From the NCBI GenBank assembly GCA_036510575.1, contig DATCDR010000088.1:1-23984 (forward strand): a stretch of 23,984 nucleotides of DNA. The letters run 5' to 3'. The DNA comes from DATCDR01 sp036510575 (lineage in GTDB: Bacteria; Actinomycetota; Acidimicrobiia; Acidimicrobiales; Bog-793). The notes below the pieces were generated by a model that saw nothing but the letters and a program-made list of their open reading frames with translations, was not told the DNA's origin and did no database searches. The position numbers and the translations under genes were made by a program. The stretch's first letter is position 1. Each line of letters opens with the position of its first letter. Shown here piece by piece: positions 14,978 to 22,642 of this stretch.

Positions 14978-15339
14978 CAGAACTCCAATCCGGCCGCACG
15001 GGCGGCTTCAGCAAGTGCGGCGACACGACCGTGATAGGTCGAACCACCCCGGTCGAAGACGACCGTGGTGATGCCCTTGTCCTTTGCTCGCTCTGCAACG
15101 AGTGTGCCGACGGTCTTGGCCGCTTCGACGTTGCCGGTGGCACCGCCTCTGATCGACGCCTCGACCGTCGATGCGGCCGCGATCGTGTGACCGATGCTGT
15201 CGTCGATCACCTGGGCGACGATGTGACGATTCGAGCGGAAGACCGCAAGGCGGGGCCGCTCGGCAGTTCCGCTCACCTTGGCGCGGATGCGCGCGTGGCG
15301 GCGGGTCTTAAGCCGCATCTTTTCCTGCGTGGACGCCAT
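14977..15339 (-). CDS. rplR: 50S ribosomal protein L18
   Basis: L18 binds 5S rRNA in the central protuberance. The 120-residue product has the basic N-terminal arm RLKTRRHARIRAKVSGT, RPRLAVFRSNRHIVAQVIDD and the C-terminal FDRGGSTYHGRVAALAEAARAAGLEF block. The ATG starts immediately after the rplF TAA, and the stop overlaps rpsE by one base. Confidence 0.99.
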   Translation of the reverse strand: MASTQEKMRLKTRRHARIRAKVSGTAERPRLAVFRSNRHIVAQVIDDSIGHTIAAASTVEASIRGGATGNVEAAKTVGTLVAERAKDKGITTVVFDRGGSTYHGRVAALAEAARAAGLEF

Positions 15340-15885
15340 TTACTTGCCAGCCTTCCCGGCCTTGCGGAGAACGACCTCGCCTGCGTAACGAACACCTTTG
15401 CCCTTGTAGGGCTCTGGCTTTCGGAGCCGGCGAATGTCGGCGGCGACTTGGCCGACCATCTCCTTGTCGATGCCCCTGACGGTGATCCTGGTCGGAGCAG
15501 GAACTTCGAAACTGATGCCCTCGGGCGCCTCGACAAAGACCGGGTGGGAGAAGCCGAGCGCCAGCTCGAGCGAGCGCTCAGATCGCGCTTGTGCTCGGTA
15601 GCCGACACCCACGATCTCGAGGTCCTTCGCGAAGCCATCGGTGACGCCGGTCACCATGTTGGCGACGAGGCTTCGCGTCAGGCCGTGCAGCGCGCGCGAC
15701 GCTCGCTCGTCGTCGGGACGCTCGACGAGCAAGGTCTTGCCGTCGTCCTCTGGGCGAATGGTCACTGGCGAGGGGATCACACGCGAAAGCGAGCCCTTCG
15801 GGCCCTTCACGGTGATCGTCTGCTCGTCGAGCTTCACTTCAACCCCGGAAGGGACAGTGATTGGACTTCGGCCGATACGGCTCAT
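15340..15885 (-). CDS. rplF: 50S ribosomal protein L6
   Basis: L6 lies near the sarcin-ricin loop. The protein shows MSRIGRSPITVPSGVEV, two repeated beta-alpha domains, and the C-terminal signature RRLRKPEPYKGKGVRY. The open frame reaches 15924, but I place the start at ATG 15885. The family begins MSRIG and a near-perfect GGAGGTGA Shine-Dalgarno lies 4 nt upstream. That gives 181 residues, the usual length. A 57-nt spacer with a hairpin separates it from rpsH. Confidence 0.98.
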   Translation of the reverse strand: MSRIGRSPITVPSGVEVKLDEQTITVKGPKGSLSRVIPSPVTIRPEDDGKTLLVERPDDERASRALHGLTRSLVANMVTGVTDGFAKDLEIVGVGYRAQARSERSLELALGFSHPVFVEAPEGISFEVPAPTRITVRGIDKEMVGQVAADIRRLRKPEPYKGKGVRYAGEVVLRKAGKAGK

Positions 15886-15915
15886 CTGGTCACCTCCGCC
15901 TGCACTGCTCGAGAC

Positions 15916-15930
15916 GCCGCACACTGCGGC
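15916..15930 (-). other. Hairpin in rpsH-rplF spacer
   Basis: GCCGCA, a GTG loop and TGCGGC make a perfect 6-bp GC-rich stem inside the 57-nt spacer, the longest non-coding gap within the rplC-rplO run. No T-run follows, so it is not a standard terminator. It could be a stabilising or regulatory mRNA element. Confidence 0.4.
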
Positions 15931-15942
15931 ATCTGGTCGATC

Positions 15943-16347
15943 TCACCAGACATAGCAAAGCACCTCGCCGCCAACCTTTTTCCGCCTGGCCTCGCGGTCG
16001 GTGAGCAGCCCCTGGCTCGTCGATAACACGGCGACACCCATGCCACCGAGAACTCTTGGAACCCGATCACTTTGCACGTAGACGCGAAGACCTGGCGTGG
16101 ATACACGGCGGATGCCGGCGATCGCGCGAAGTCGCTCCGGTGAGTACTTCATCTGGATCTCGAGCACTTCGCCCGGGCGCGACGGGTCGGTCGCGGACGT
16201 GAATCCCGCGATGTAGCCCTCGCGCTCGAGGATGTGCGCTAGAGCCAGCTTCAGCTTCGAGCCGGGCATCTTCACCGAGTCGTGCATCGCGACGTTGGCG
16301 TTTCTGATGCGCGTCAACATGTCAGCAATTGGGTCAGTCATCGTCAT
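15943..16347 (-). CDS. rpsH: 30S ribosomal protein S8
   Basis: S8 is a primary 16S rRNA central-domain binder and, in E. coli, the autorepressor of the spc operon. The 134-residue protein has DPIADMLTRIRNANVAMHDSV, the ISRVSxPG-like RRVSTPGLRVY stretch and the C-terminal GVAVLSTSQGLLTDREARR motif. I use the first ATG (16347), which has AGGAG 6 nt upstream. A second ATG lies two codons later. Confidence 0.98.
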   Translation of the reverse strand: MTMTDPIADMLTRIRNANVAMHDSVKMPGSKLKLALAHILEREGYIAGFTSATDPSRPGEVLEIQMKYSPERLRAIAGIRRVSTPGLRVYVQSDRVPRVLGGMGVAVLSTSQGLLTDREARRKKVGGEVLCYVW

Positions 16348-16356
16348 AGCGAGCTC

Positions 16357-16542
16357 CTACCAACTTGCCTTCGTCACGCCGGGGATCTCACCGGCGTGAA
16401 CGAGCTCTCGAAGACAGATACGACAGAGCCCGAACTGACGAAACACAGCCTTGGGACGACCGCAACGCCGGCACCGCGTATAGCCACGGACCTTGAACTT
16501 CGGCTTGCGCTGCTGCTTTTGGATGAGTGCCTTCTTTGCCAC
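16357..16542 (-). CDS. rpsN: 30S ribosomal protein S14, type Z (zinc form)
   Basis: This is the short, zinc-containing S14 of 61 residues. Cys24, Cys27, Cys40 and Cys43 form the zinc ribbon, and the sequence ends HAGEIPGVTKASW as in the family. The start is GTG (16542), 2 nt after the rplE stop. This form depends on zinc; many actinobacteria carry a zinc-free copy elsewhere, which cannot be judged from this window. Confidence 0.98.
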   Translation of the reverse strand: MAKKALIQKQQRKPKFKVRGYTRCRRCGRPKAVFRQFGLCRICLRELVHAGEIPGVTKASW

Positions 16543-16544
16543 GA

Positions 16545-17117
16545 CTACTGCACCTCACGTCGGAAGGGGAAGCCGAAGGCGGTGAGCAAGGCTCGCCCTT
16601 CGGCATCGGTACGGGCTGACGTCACGATTGAGATGTCCATCCCACGCGTGGTGTCGATCTGGTCGTAGCTGATCTCCGGGAAGATCAGCTGCTCGGTAAC
16701 ACCGAAGGTGTAGTTTCCGTGCCCGTCGAACGAGCGTGGCGAAAGGCCGCGGAAGTCACGGATCCTCGGGATCGCCAAACCGATCAGGCGGTCGAAGAAC
16801 TCCCACATCCGGTCACCTCGAAGCGTGACCATCGCGCCGATCGCGTTGCCCTCGCGGAGCTTGAAGCTGGCGATCGACTTGCGAGCCTTGGTGACGACCG
16901 GTCGCTGACCGGTGATCGCTTGCAGATCGCGGACCGCTCCGTCGAGCAGCGACTGCTGCTGAGTGGCGCGGCCGACGCCGCAGTTGAGGACGATCTTGGT
17001 GAGCGTCGGTACTTCCATCACGTTCGAGAGCCCAAGGCTCTCCTTTAGCTCCGCGCGTACTTCCTCGTCGTAGCGACGACGAAGGCGCGGGCGCTCGGCG
17101 GTTTCAGTCGGGCTCAC
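16545..17117 (-). CDS. rplE: 50S ribosomal protein L5
   Basis: L5 binds 5S rRNA and contacts the P-site tRNA. Core motifs include LSNVMEVPTLTKIVLNCGVG, TGQRPVVTKARKSIASFKLR and FRGLSPRSFDGHGNYTFGV. The open frame has an ATG at 17132, but I favour GTG at 17117. It overlaps the rplX stop by 4 nt (GTGA) and has GGGGAG 5 nt upstream. This gives 190 residues starting MSPTETAERPRLRRRY. Confidence 0.97.
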   Translation of the reverse strand: MSPTETAERPRLRRRYDEEVRAELKESLGLSNVMEVPTLTKIVLNCGVGRATQQQSLLDGAVRDLQAITGQRPVVTKARKSIASFKLREGNAIGAMVTLRGDRMWEFFDRLIGLAIPRIRDFRGLSPRSFDGHGNYTFGVTEQLIFPEISYDQIDTTRGMDISIVTSARTDAEGRALLTAFGFPFRREVQ

Positions 17118-17419
17118 AGCGTCTCCCCACATTTGGCACAGACGCGCCGCTTGTTGCCGTCGGCGTCGAACTCGTAGCGAACACGGGTCGGGCCGTCCTT
17201 GGAGCAGATGATCGCGACTGCCGAGACTGGGAGCGGCATGTCCTTGTCGATGATGCCGCCCTGCATCGTGGCACGAACCGCACGCGTGTGCCGCTTGGCG
17301 ATGTTGACACCAGAGACGAGAACCTTGTTCTCTGCCGGCATCGCACGCATCACCTCGCCGGTCTTGCCGCGGTCTTTGCCTGACATCACCTGGACACGGT
17401 CACCTTTTCGAATCCGCAT
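17114..17419 (-). CDS. rplX: 50S ribosomal protein L24
   Basis: L24 is an assembly-initiating protein with a KOW RNA-binding motif. The KOW segment RKGDRVQVMSGKDRGKTGEV begins at residue 3, and GVNIAKRHTRAVRATMQGGI follows. The product has 101 residues and ends in a CxxC (CAKCGETL), common in this family. The ATG overlaps the rplN stop by one base, and the stop overlaps the rplE GTG. Confidence 0.98.
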   Translation of the reverse strand: MRIRKGDRVQVMSGKDRGKTGEVMRAMPAENKVLVSGVNIAKRHTRAVRATMQGGIIDKDMPLPVSAVAIICSKDGPTRVRYEFDADGNKRRVCAKCGETL

Positions 17420-17787
17420 CAGATCACCTCCGGAGCAAGACTGATAATTCGCATGAAACGCTTGTCACGAAGCTCACGGCCGACTGGGCCGAAGATTCGG
17501 GTGCCACGAGGCTGCAACTGGTCGTTGATCAGCACCGCTGCGTTCTCGTCGAAACGGATGTAGCTGCCATCTGGGCGACGACGCTCCTTTTTGGTCCGAA
17601 CGACTACGCAGCGCACGACGTCGCCCTTCTTCACCGCAGCACCTGGCACGGCGTCCTTCACGGTGGCGATGAAGACGTCACCAATGGACGCGTACCGACG
17701 GCGGCTGCCGCCGAGTACCTTGATGCAAAGGACTTCTTTGGCGCCGGAGTTGTCAGCGACGTGGAGGCGGGTCTCTTGTTGGATCAT
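17419..17787 (-). CDS. rplN: 50S ribosomal protein L14
   Basis: L14 lies at the subunit interface and takes part in bridges B5 and B8. The 122-residue protein is canonical: MIQQETRLHVADNSGAKEVL, GDVVRCVVVRTKKERRRPDG, FDENAAVLINDQLQPRGTRI and the RELRDKRFMRIISLAPEV end. The ATG overlaps the rpsQ stop by 4 nt (ATGA). It marks the start of the spc-type part of the run, with no gap or promoter-like site before it. Confidence 0.99.
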   Translation of the reverse strand: MIQQETRLHVADNSGAKEVLCIKVLGGSRRRYASIGDVFIATVKDAVPGAAVKKGDVVRCVVVRTKKERRRPDGSYIRFDENAAVLINDQLQPRGTRIFGPVGRELRDKRFMRIISLAPEVI

Positions 17788-18065
17788 CGGGCACGCTCGG
17801 TGATCTCGACGAGGCGCCAGCGCTTCAACTTCGAGAGCGGACGGGTCTCTTGCACCCGGACCCGGTCACCGACCGCGACGGTGTTCTCCTCGTCATGGAC
17901 GTAGAGGCGCTTGGTTCGCAGCACGGTCTTTGAGTACCTGGCGTGACGAACCCGCTCGACGACAGCCACCACGGCGGTCTTGTTCATCGAGCTCGACACG
18001 ACGGTGCCTTCGCGGACCTTCCGAGGATTGAGGCGGCTCGGTGCCACTTCGATGCTCTCAGCCAT
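17784..18065 (-). CDS. rpsQ: 30S ribosomal protein S17
   Basis: S17 is an early binder of the 16S 5' domain. The 93-residue OB-fold protein shows REGTVVSSSMNKTAVVAVVE, YSKTVLRTKRLYVHDEEN and VGDRVRVQETRPLSKLKRWR. The N-terminus carries about ten residues before the core. The ATG overlaps the rpmC stop by one base. Confidence 0.98.
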   Translation of the reverse strand: MAESIEVAPSRLNPRKVREGTVVSSSMNKTAVVAVVERVRHARYSKTVLRTKRLYVHDEENTVAVGDRVRVQETRPLSKLKRWRLVEITERAR

Positions 18066-18268
18066 CAGTTCTCCTCACTTCGTGCCCGCTCACCTTGGAG
18101 CGTCAGCAGTCGTGCAATCTCTCGACGCACCTCTGGGATGCGTGCGATGTTGTCAAGCCGTCCAGTCGCGAGCTGGAACCGCAGATTGAATAGCTCCCGA
18201 CGCGCCTCGATGAGCTTGGTCTCGAGATCGGTGTCGGCAAGCTCGCGAAGCTCAGCAGCCTTGGTCAT
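18065..18268 (-). CDS. rpmC: 50S ribosomal protein L29
   Basis: L29 is a small helical protein at the tunnel exit, near the docking sites of trigger factor and SRP. The 67-residue frame reads ELRELADTDLETKLIEARRE and LFNLRFQLATGRLDNIARIP, both diagnostic. The ATG overlaps the rplP stop by one base, and the stop overlaps rpsQ by one base. Confidence 0.98.
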   Translation of the reverse strand: MTKAAELRELADTDLETKLIEARRELFNLRFQLATGRLDNIARIPEVRREIARLLTLQGERARSEEN

Positions 18269-18705
18269 CAGACGCGCACCCCGCTCTCGGAACCGATGCC
18301 CTGGCGAACAACGAAGTGGGCCTTGATCGGAAGCTTCTGGATCGCGCGTTCCATAGCTGCGCGCGCGAGTGTCTCGTCGACCCCGGAGAGCTCAAAGAGG
18401 ATCCTGCCCGGCTTGACCACTGCGACCCAGTGCTCGGGGTTGCCCTTTCCAGAGCCCATGCGGGTCTCGGCGGGCTTTTGCGTCACTGGCTTGTCCGGGA
18501 AGACCCGGATCCAGACCTTCCCACCACGGCGGACGTGACGGGTCATCGCGATTCGAGCGGCCTCGATCTGGCGCGCGGTGATCCAACCTGGCTCGAGAGC
18601 CTGGATCCCGTAGTCGCCGAAGTCGACAGTCGCTCCGCCTTTGGCGGCCCCCGTCATACGCCCGCGCTGCTGCTTGCGGTACTTGACCTTTTTTGGCATC
18701 AGCAT
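18268..18705 (-). CDS. rplP: 50S ribosomal protein L16
   Basis: L16 helps position A-site tRNA. The 145-residue product begins MLMPKKVKYRKQQRGRMTG, like the usual MLxPxRxKxRK start, and carries GKVWIRVFPDKPVTQKPAET and RMGSGKGNPEHWVAVVKPGR. I use the first ATG (18705), 2 nt after the rpsC stop and 10 nt after GGGAGG. The second ATG is two codons in and less well spaced. Confidence 0.98.
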   Translation of the reverse strand: MLMPKKVKYRKQQRGRMTGAAKGGATVDFGDYGIQALEPGWITARQIEAARIAMTRHVRRGGKVWIRVFPDKPVTQKPAETRMGSGKGNPEHWVAVVKPGRILFELSGVDETLARAAMERAIQKLPIKAHFVVRQGIGSESGVRV

Positions 18706-18707
18706 TG

Positions 18708-19658
18708 TCAGTCGACCTCCCTGCGGAAGTGCGGCGTCTCGTGATGCTCCTCGACGGTTCGGCGCTCGATATCTTCCTCTTCGGCCAACAGGCGCTCGAG
18801 AGCGTCATCAGCTGGAGGGGCGACCGGTGCAGGAGTTGGCTCGGCCTCGACGGTCTCGCCTTCGGCGACAACAGCAGGCTCGGTCTCTTCAACAGCGGGT
18901 CCCTCGGCGACTGGCGCTACCCGCCGGCCTCCACCTGCTGAGACGAGGCGACGCGGGCGCGGCTCGGTGACTGCCTCGCCGACCGCGAGAGCGGCCTCGC
19001 GGTTGATCTTGTCCTCGACGGTCGTCTTGTACGGCAGCACATCGCCTTTGTAGATCCAGACCTTGATGCCGACACGACCTGTCGCGGTACGCGCCTCGCG
19101 AAAGCCGTAGTCGATGTCGGCGCGAAGCGTGTGCAGCGGCACACGACCTTCGCGGTAGGACTCGCGTCGGGCCATCTCAGAGCCGCCGAGGCGGCCCGAG
19201 CACTGCACCTTCACGCCGAGCGCGCCTGCCTTCTGCACGGTCTGGATCGCTCGCTTCATCGCGCGCCGGAAGCTGATCCGTCGCGCGAGCTGGTCGGCGA
19301 TGCCTTGTGCGATCAGCGCCGCGTCGAGCTCAGGCTGCTTGATCTCTTGGATGTTCAGCTGGATGTTCGCGTTGTGGGTGAGGCGACCGAGATGCTTACG
19401 AAGGCGATCCGCCTCGGCGCCACGACGACCGATGACGATTCCGGGACGAGCCGTGTGAACGTCGACTCGAAGTCGGTCACGGGTCCGCTCGATCTCGATC
19501 CGACTCACGGCCGCGGCCTCGAGTTGGGTCGTCAGGTAGTCACGGATCTTCCAGTCCTCGATCACTGCATCCTGGTAGCCGCGGTCCTCGAACCACCGCG
19601 ACTTCCAATCAGTCGTAATGCCCAGGCGGAAGCCGTAGGGGTTTACCTTCTGTCCCAT
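18708..19658 (-). CDS. rpsC: 30S ribosomal protein S3 with long acidic C-terminal tail
   Basis: S3 lines the mRNA entry tunnel and has helicase-linked residues. The core (about 1-211) starts MGQKVNPYGFRLGITTDWKS and contains the KH loop GRRG (77-80), the SGRLGGSEMARRESYREGRV block and GVKVWIYKGD. From about 212 to 316 there is an extension rich in Ala, Glu, Val, Pro and Thr, ending EEHHETPHFRREVD. The protein is about 80-100 residues longer than a core S3. The ATG overlaps the rplV stop by one base. L22 and L4 in the same run carry similar tails. Confidence 0.98.
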   Translation of the reverse strand: MGQKVNPYGFRLGITTDWKSRWFEDRGYQDAVIEDWKIRDYLTTQLEAAAVSRIEIERTRDRLRVDVHTARPGIVIGRRGAEADRLRKHLGRLTHNANIQLNIQEIKQPELDAALIAQGIADQLARRISFRRAMKRAIQTVQKAGALGVKVQCSGRLGGSEMARRESYREGRVPLHTLRADIDYGFREARTATGRVGIKVWIYKGDVLPYKTTVEDKINREAALAVGEAVTEPRPRRLVSAGGGRRVAPVAEGPAVEETEPAVVAEGETVEAEPTPAPVAPPADDALERLLAEEEDIERRTVEEHHETPHFRREVD

Positions 19659-20377
19659 CAGTTGCCGTCCTCTTCTGGGGTCTCGCCATCGGTGGCCGTG
19701 CCACCCTCGGCCTCTTCGACCACTGGTTCATCTGCTACTGCTACTTCTTCGGACTCATCTGCTGCAGGCTCGACCGTCGTCGCTTCGTCGGCGTCGACCT
19801 CGACGACGTCGGTGTCGAGCACATCGGTCACCGGCGCATCGATCGTGGTCACGTCGCCATCGTCATCAATCACTTCGTCTGCAGCGAGGACTTCATCGGG
19901 CGCAGCTGGGGTGCTCTGACCCGAGGCCTCACGCCGGCGGGTTCCAGCTACGCGGCGGGACCGTCGGTCGGCGGCTTCGGCGGCGACGCGAGCGCGGCGG
20001 CGCGCAATCTTCTCGTCTGGCATGCGGGCGAGGATGATCGTGATGTGACACGAGCGCTTACGAATACGCGTCGCACGACCACGTGCTCGCGGCCTCCAGC
20101 GCTTGAGCGTGGTGCCTTCGTCGGCGTAACAGGTGGCTACGTAAAGCTCGCGCGGATCGAGTCCGTCGTTGTGCTCGGCGTTTGCTGCACACGAGTGCAG
20201 CAACTTGGCGACGACCGTCGCTGCTGCGCGGTCAGTGTGGGCGAGGATGTCGCTCGCACGGTCGTATTCCACGTCGCGGATGAGGTTCAGAACCTCGCGA
20301 ACCTTGTTCGGCGCCATATTCGAATTGGCAAGAGTGGCGCGCGTGCCAGGGCGTTCGTTGGTCTTGGTGGCCGTCAT
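19658..20377 (-). CDS. rplV: 50S ribosomal protein L22 with long acidic C-terminal tail
   Basis: L22 lines the exit tunnel with its beta-hairpin. The core (about 1-118) shows NMAPNKVREVLNLIRD, LHSCAANAEHNDGLDPRELY and RPRARGRATRIRKRSCHITI. A basic linker follows (119-152), then an acidic tail of about 87 residues rich in Asp, Glu, Ala and Val. The total is 239, about twice the usual length. The ATG at 20377 has GGGGAGG 5 nt upstream and overlaps the rpsS stop by one base; the frame upstream to 20557 is only a shadow of rpsS. Confidence 0.97.
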   Translation of the reverse strand: MTATKTNERPGTRATLANSNMAPNKVREVLNLIRDVEYDRASDILAHTDRAAATVVAKLLHSCAANAEHNDGLDPRELYVATCYADEGTTLKRWRPRARGRATRIRKRSCHITIILARMPDEKIARRRARVAAEAADRRSRRVAGTRRREASGQSTPAAPDEVLAADEVIDDDGDVTTIDAPVTDVLDTDVVEVDADEATTVEPAADESEEVAVADEPVVEEAEGGTATDGETPEEDGN

Positions 20378-20655
20378 CAACGCCTCCCCGCGCGCTCTTG
20401 CCCGGCGTGGAACCTGAAGGTGCGCGTCGGCGCGAACTCGCCGAGCTTGTGACCGACCATCGACTCGGTGATGTAGACCGGAACGTGCTTTCGGCCGTCG
20501 TGAACGGCGATGGTGTGGCCCACCATGTCGGGAATGATCGTCGAGCGGCGCGACCACGTCTTGATGACGCGCTTCTCGTTCTTTTCGTTCAAGACGTCCA
20601 CCTTCTTCAACAGATGGTCGTCTATGAAGGGTCCCTTTTTCAGACTCCGTGGCAT
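20377..20655 (-). CDS. rpsS: 30S ribosomal protein S19
   Basis: S19 sits in the small-subunit head with S13. The 92-residue protein is canonical: MPRSLKKGPFIDDHLLKKVD, KTWSRRSTIIPDMVGHTIAV and VTESMVGHKLGEFAPTRTF-type sequence, here YITESMVGHKLGEFAPTRTF. The ATG has AGAGGA 5 nt upstream. It follows rplB by 19 nt and overlaps rplV by one base. Confidence 0.99.
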   Translation of the reverse strand: MPRSLKKGPFIDDHLLKKVDVLNEKNEKRVIKTWSRRSTIIPDMVGHTIAVHDGRKHVPVYITESMVGHKLGEFAPTRTFRFHAGQERAGRR

Positions 20656-20674
20656 CTCTGTCCTCTATTCCGGC

Positions 20675-21511
20675 TCAGCGTCTTGCGCCGCGGCCGCGAC
20701 GACGTCGAATGATCAACTTGTCGGAGGCCTTCTCGCGCGAACGCGTACGACCCTCCGGCTTGCCCCACGGCGACACCGGGTGACGACCACCCGAGGTCTT
20801 GCCTTCGCCACCACCGAGTGGGTGGTCCACCGGGTTCATCGCCACACCACGAGACTGCGGTCGGACACCCTTCCACCGGTTTCGTCCTGCCTTGCCGATA
20901 GAGATCAACTCGTTCTCGGAGTTGCCGACCTCACCGAGCGTGGCGCGACAATCAATCGAGACGCGGCGCATTTCGGTCGAAGGCAGCCGGAGCGTCGCGA
21001 ACATGCCTTCTTTGGCGACCAGCTGAACGCTCATGCCGGCTCCGCGAGCGAGCTTGCCACCACCACCGGGCCGGAGCTCGACGTTGTGGACTACTGAGCC
21101 GACCGGGATGTAGCGCATCGGCAACGCATTTCCGGGTCGGATGTCCGCACCCTGCCCAGACTGCAACATGTCGCCAACCGCGACGCGCGACGGCGCAAGG
21201 ATGTACCGCTTCTCGCCGTCGAGGTAGTGCAAGAGCGCGATGCGGGCGTTCCGGTTCGGGTCGTACTCGATGGCCGCGACCTTGGCGGGCACGCCGTCTT
21301 TGTCACGCCAGAAGTCGACGATCCGGTATTGGCGCTTGTGGCCGCCACCGCGGTGTCGACTGGTGATTCGCCCATAGGAGTTGCGACCACCGGTCTTTGG
21401 AAGTGGCGCGACGAGCGTCCGCTCGGGGCGATCCTTCGTGATCTCGGCGAAGTCCGAGACCGACTGGAACCGACGTCCGGCGCTAGTCGGCTTGCGCTTA
21501 CGCACTGCCAT
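20675..21511 (-). CDS. rplB: 50S ribosomal protein L2
   Basis: L2 is needed for subunit association and peptidyl transfer. The 278-residue protein has the N-terminal MAVRKRKPTSAGRRFQSVSD, GRITSRHRGGGHKRQYRIVD, the KOW-like middle and the C-terminal GVAMNPVDHPLGGGEGK, with the conserved His at 230. It ends in a basic tail. The ATG is preceded by an AGGAG that overlaps the rplW stop codon. The spacing to rplW is 8 nt. Confidence 0.99.
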   Translation of the reverse strand: MAVRKRKPTSAGRRFQSVSDFAEITKDRPERTLVAPLPKTGGRNSYGRITSRHRGGGHKRQYRIVDFWRDKDGVPAKVAAIEYDPNRNARIALLHYLDGEKRYILAPSRVAVGDMLQSGQGADIRPGNALPMRYIPVGSVVHNVELRPGGGGKLARGAGMSVQLVAKEGMFATLRLPSTEMRRVSIDCRATLGEVGNSENELISIGKAGRNRWKGVRPQSRGVAMNPVDHPLGGGEGKTSGGRHPVSPWGKPEGRTRSREKASDKLIIRRRRGRGARR

Positions 21512-21519
21512 TTCGGCTC

Positions 21520-21807
21520 CTAGCTCTCGAACAGTTCAATGCGGTCTTCGCCTTTTAGGCGGACGATCGCACGCTTGGAATCTGAACGCTTACCGAAGGT
21601 GGAAGCGCGGCGGTTCCGCTTGCGCTTGCCCTTCCGGTTCAGCGTGTTGACGCTTTCGACCCGGACGTCGAATGCCTCTTCGACGGCCAGGCGGATCTCG
21701 ACCTTGGACGCACGCGGGTCGACGACGAACACGTACGCGCCCTGGTCCATCAAGCCGTAGGACTTCTCCGAGATCACCGGACGAATAAGTACGGTGCGGT
21801 CACTCAC
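21520..21807 (-). CDS. rplW: 50S ribosomal protein L23
   Basis: L23 at the tunnel exit docks trigger factor and SRP. The core reads SDRTVLIRPVISEKSYGLMD, YVFVVDPRASKVEIRLAVEE and VESVNTLNRKGKRKRN. I set the start at GTG 21807, giving 95 residues. GAAGG lies 5 nt upstream, and the frame upstream of it is an Arg/Met-rich shadow of rplD. The gene overlaps the end of rplD by 8 nt, so the two are coupled. Confidence 0.97.
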   Translation of the reverse strand: MSDRTVLIRPVISEKSYGLMDQGAYVFVVDPRASKVEIRLAVEEAFDVRVESVNTLNRKGKRKRNRRASTFGKRSDSKRAIVRLKGEDRIELFES

Positions 21808-22642
21808 TGTCGCCTTCCTTCTCGATCTCATCAGCGACAGCCGCATCCGACACAGCAACATCGGACGCCGACGCATCGATCTCAACCGCAACCGGCTCGG
21901 CTGCTACGGGCACAGCTGCTACCGGCGCAGGCGCAACCGGCATCGGCTCATCGACCACCGGTTCGAAGTCCACTGGCGCGTCGAGAACAGCGACCGTCGA
22001 CGTATCGCTTCCTCCACCGGGCAGCGTCTCGTCGGTAAAGACGATGACGTCGGCGCAGAGCACGTCGAAGGCCGTGAGCTGGTCGCCAGGAAGCGTGACC
22101 ACGTTGGGCAAGTTCGCGAGCGACCGAGCGGTCGCCTCGTCATCCCTACTCAGCACGACGAGTACGCGACCATCGGCATCGAGTGCGGTCAGCACTGCGA
22201 GCGCACTCTTGGTCTTTGGAGCGCTGAGCCCGAAGGAGTCGACCAACCGCAGGCCACCTTCGTTGGCGCGATCGGAGAGCGCGCAGCGAAGCGCCGCCCG
22301 GATCATCTTCTTCGGCGTCTTCTGGTCGTACTTTCGCGGACGTGGGCCGAGCGCGACGCCACCGCCGGAGAAGTGCGGTGCACGATTCGTGCCCTGACGA
22401 GCGTTGCCGGTGCCTTTTTGGCGGAACGGCTTCGCGGCTCCGCCTGCCACCTCGGCGCGGGTCTTGGTGTTCTGGGTCCCCGATCGCCGAGCAGCAAGCT
22501 GTGCGGTCACGACCTGGTGGAGCAGCGGCACGTTCACGCTCACGCCGAAGATCGTCTCGTCGAGCTCCACCGTCCCGAGCACGCTGCCGTCAGCAGAGCG
22601 CCGCTCGAGGGTTAGTGACGTAGAGGTAGCTGCAGTCGTCAC
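21800..22642 (-). CDS. rplD: 50S ribosomal protein L4 with acidic C-terminal tail
   Basis: L4 lines the tunnel and, in E. coli, represses the S10 operon. The core (about 1-208) has RRSGTQNTKTRAEVAGGAAK, PFRQKGTGNARQGTNRAPHF and GPRPRKYDQKTPKKMIRAAL. After a GGG at about 209, some 72 residues rich in Ala, Val, Pro and Asp/Glu end in EIEKEGDSE. The start is GTG 22642, overlapping the rplC stop (GTGA) with GGAGG 6 nt upstream, giving 280 residues. The tail coding is repetitive but in frame and without stops. Confidence 0.97.
   Translation of the reverse strand: MTTAATSTSLTLERRSADGSVLGTVELDETIFGVSVNVPLLHQVVTAQLAARRSGTQNTKTRAEVAGGAAKPFRQKGTGNARQGTNRAPHFSGGGVALGPRPRKYDQKTPKKMIRAALRCALSDRANEGGLRLVDSFGLSAPKTKSALAVLTALDADGRVLVVLSRDDEATARSLANLPNVVTLPGDQLTAFDVLCADVIVFTDETLPGGGSDTSTVAVLDAPVDFEPVVDEPMPVAPAPVAAVPVAAEPVAVEIDASASDVAVSDAAVADEIEKEGDSE

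Noticed and set aside
20378..20557. Longer N-terminus for L22
   Set aside because: The extra 60 codons lie entirely over rpsS in another frame. The ATG at 20377 has a strong Shine-Dalgarno and a one-base overlap with the rpsS stop.
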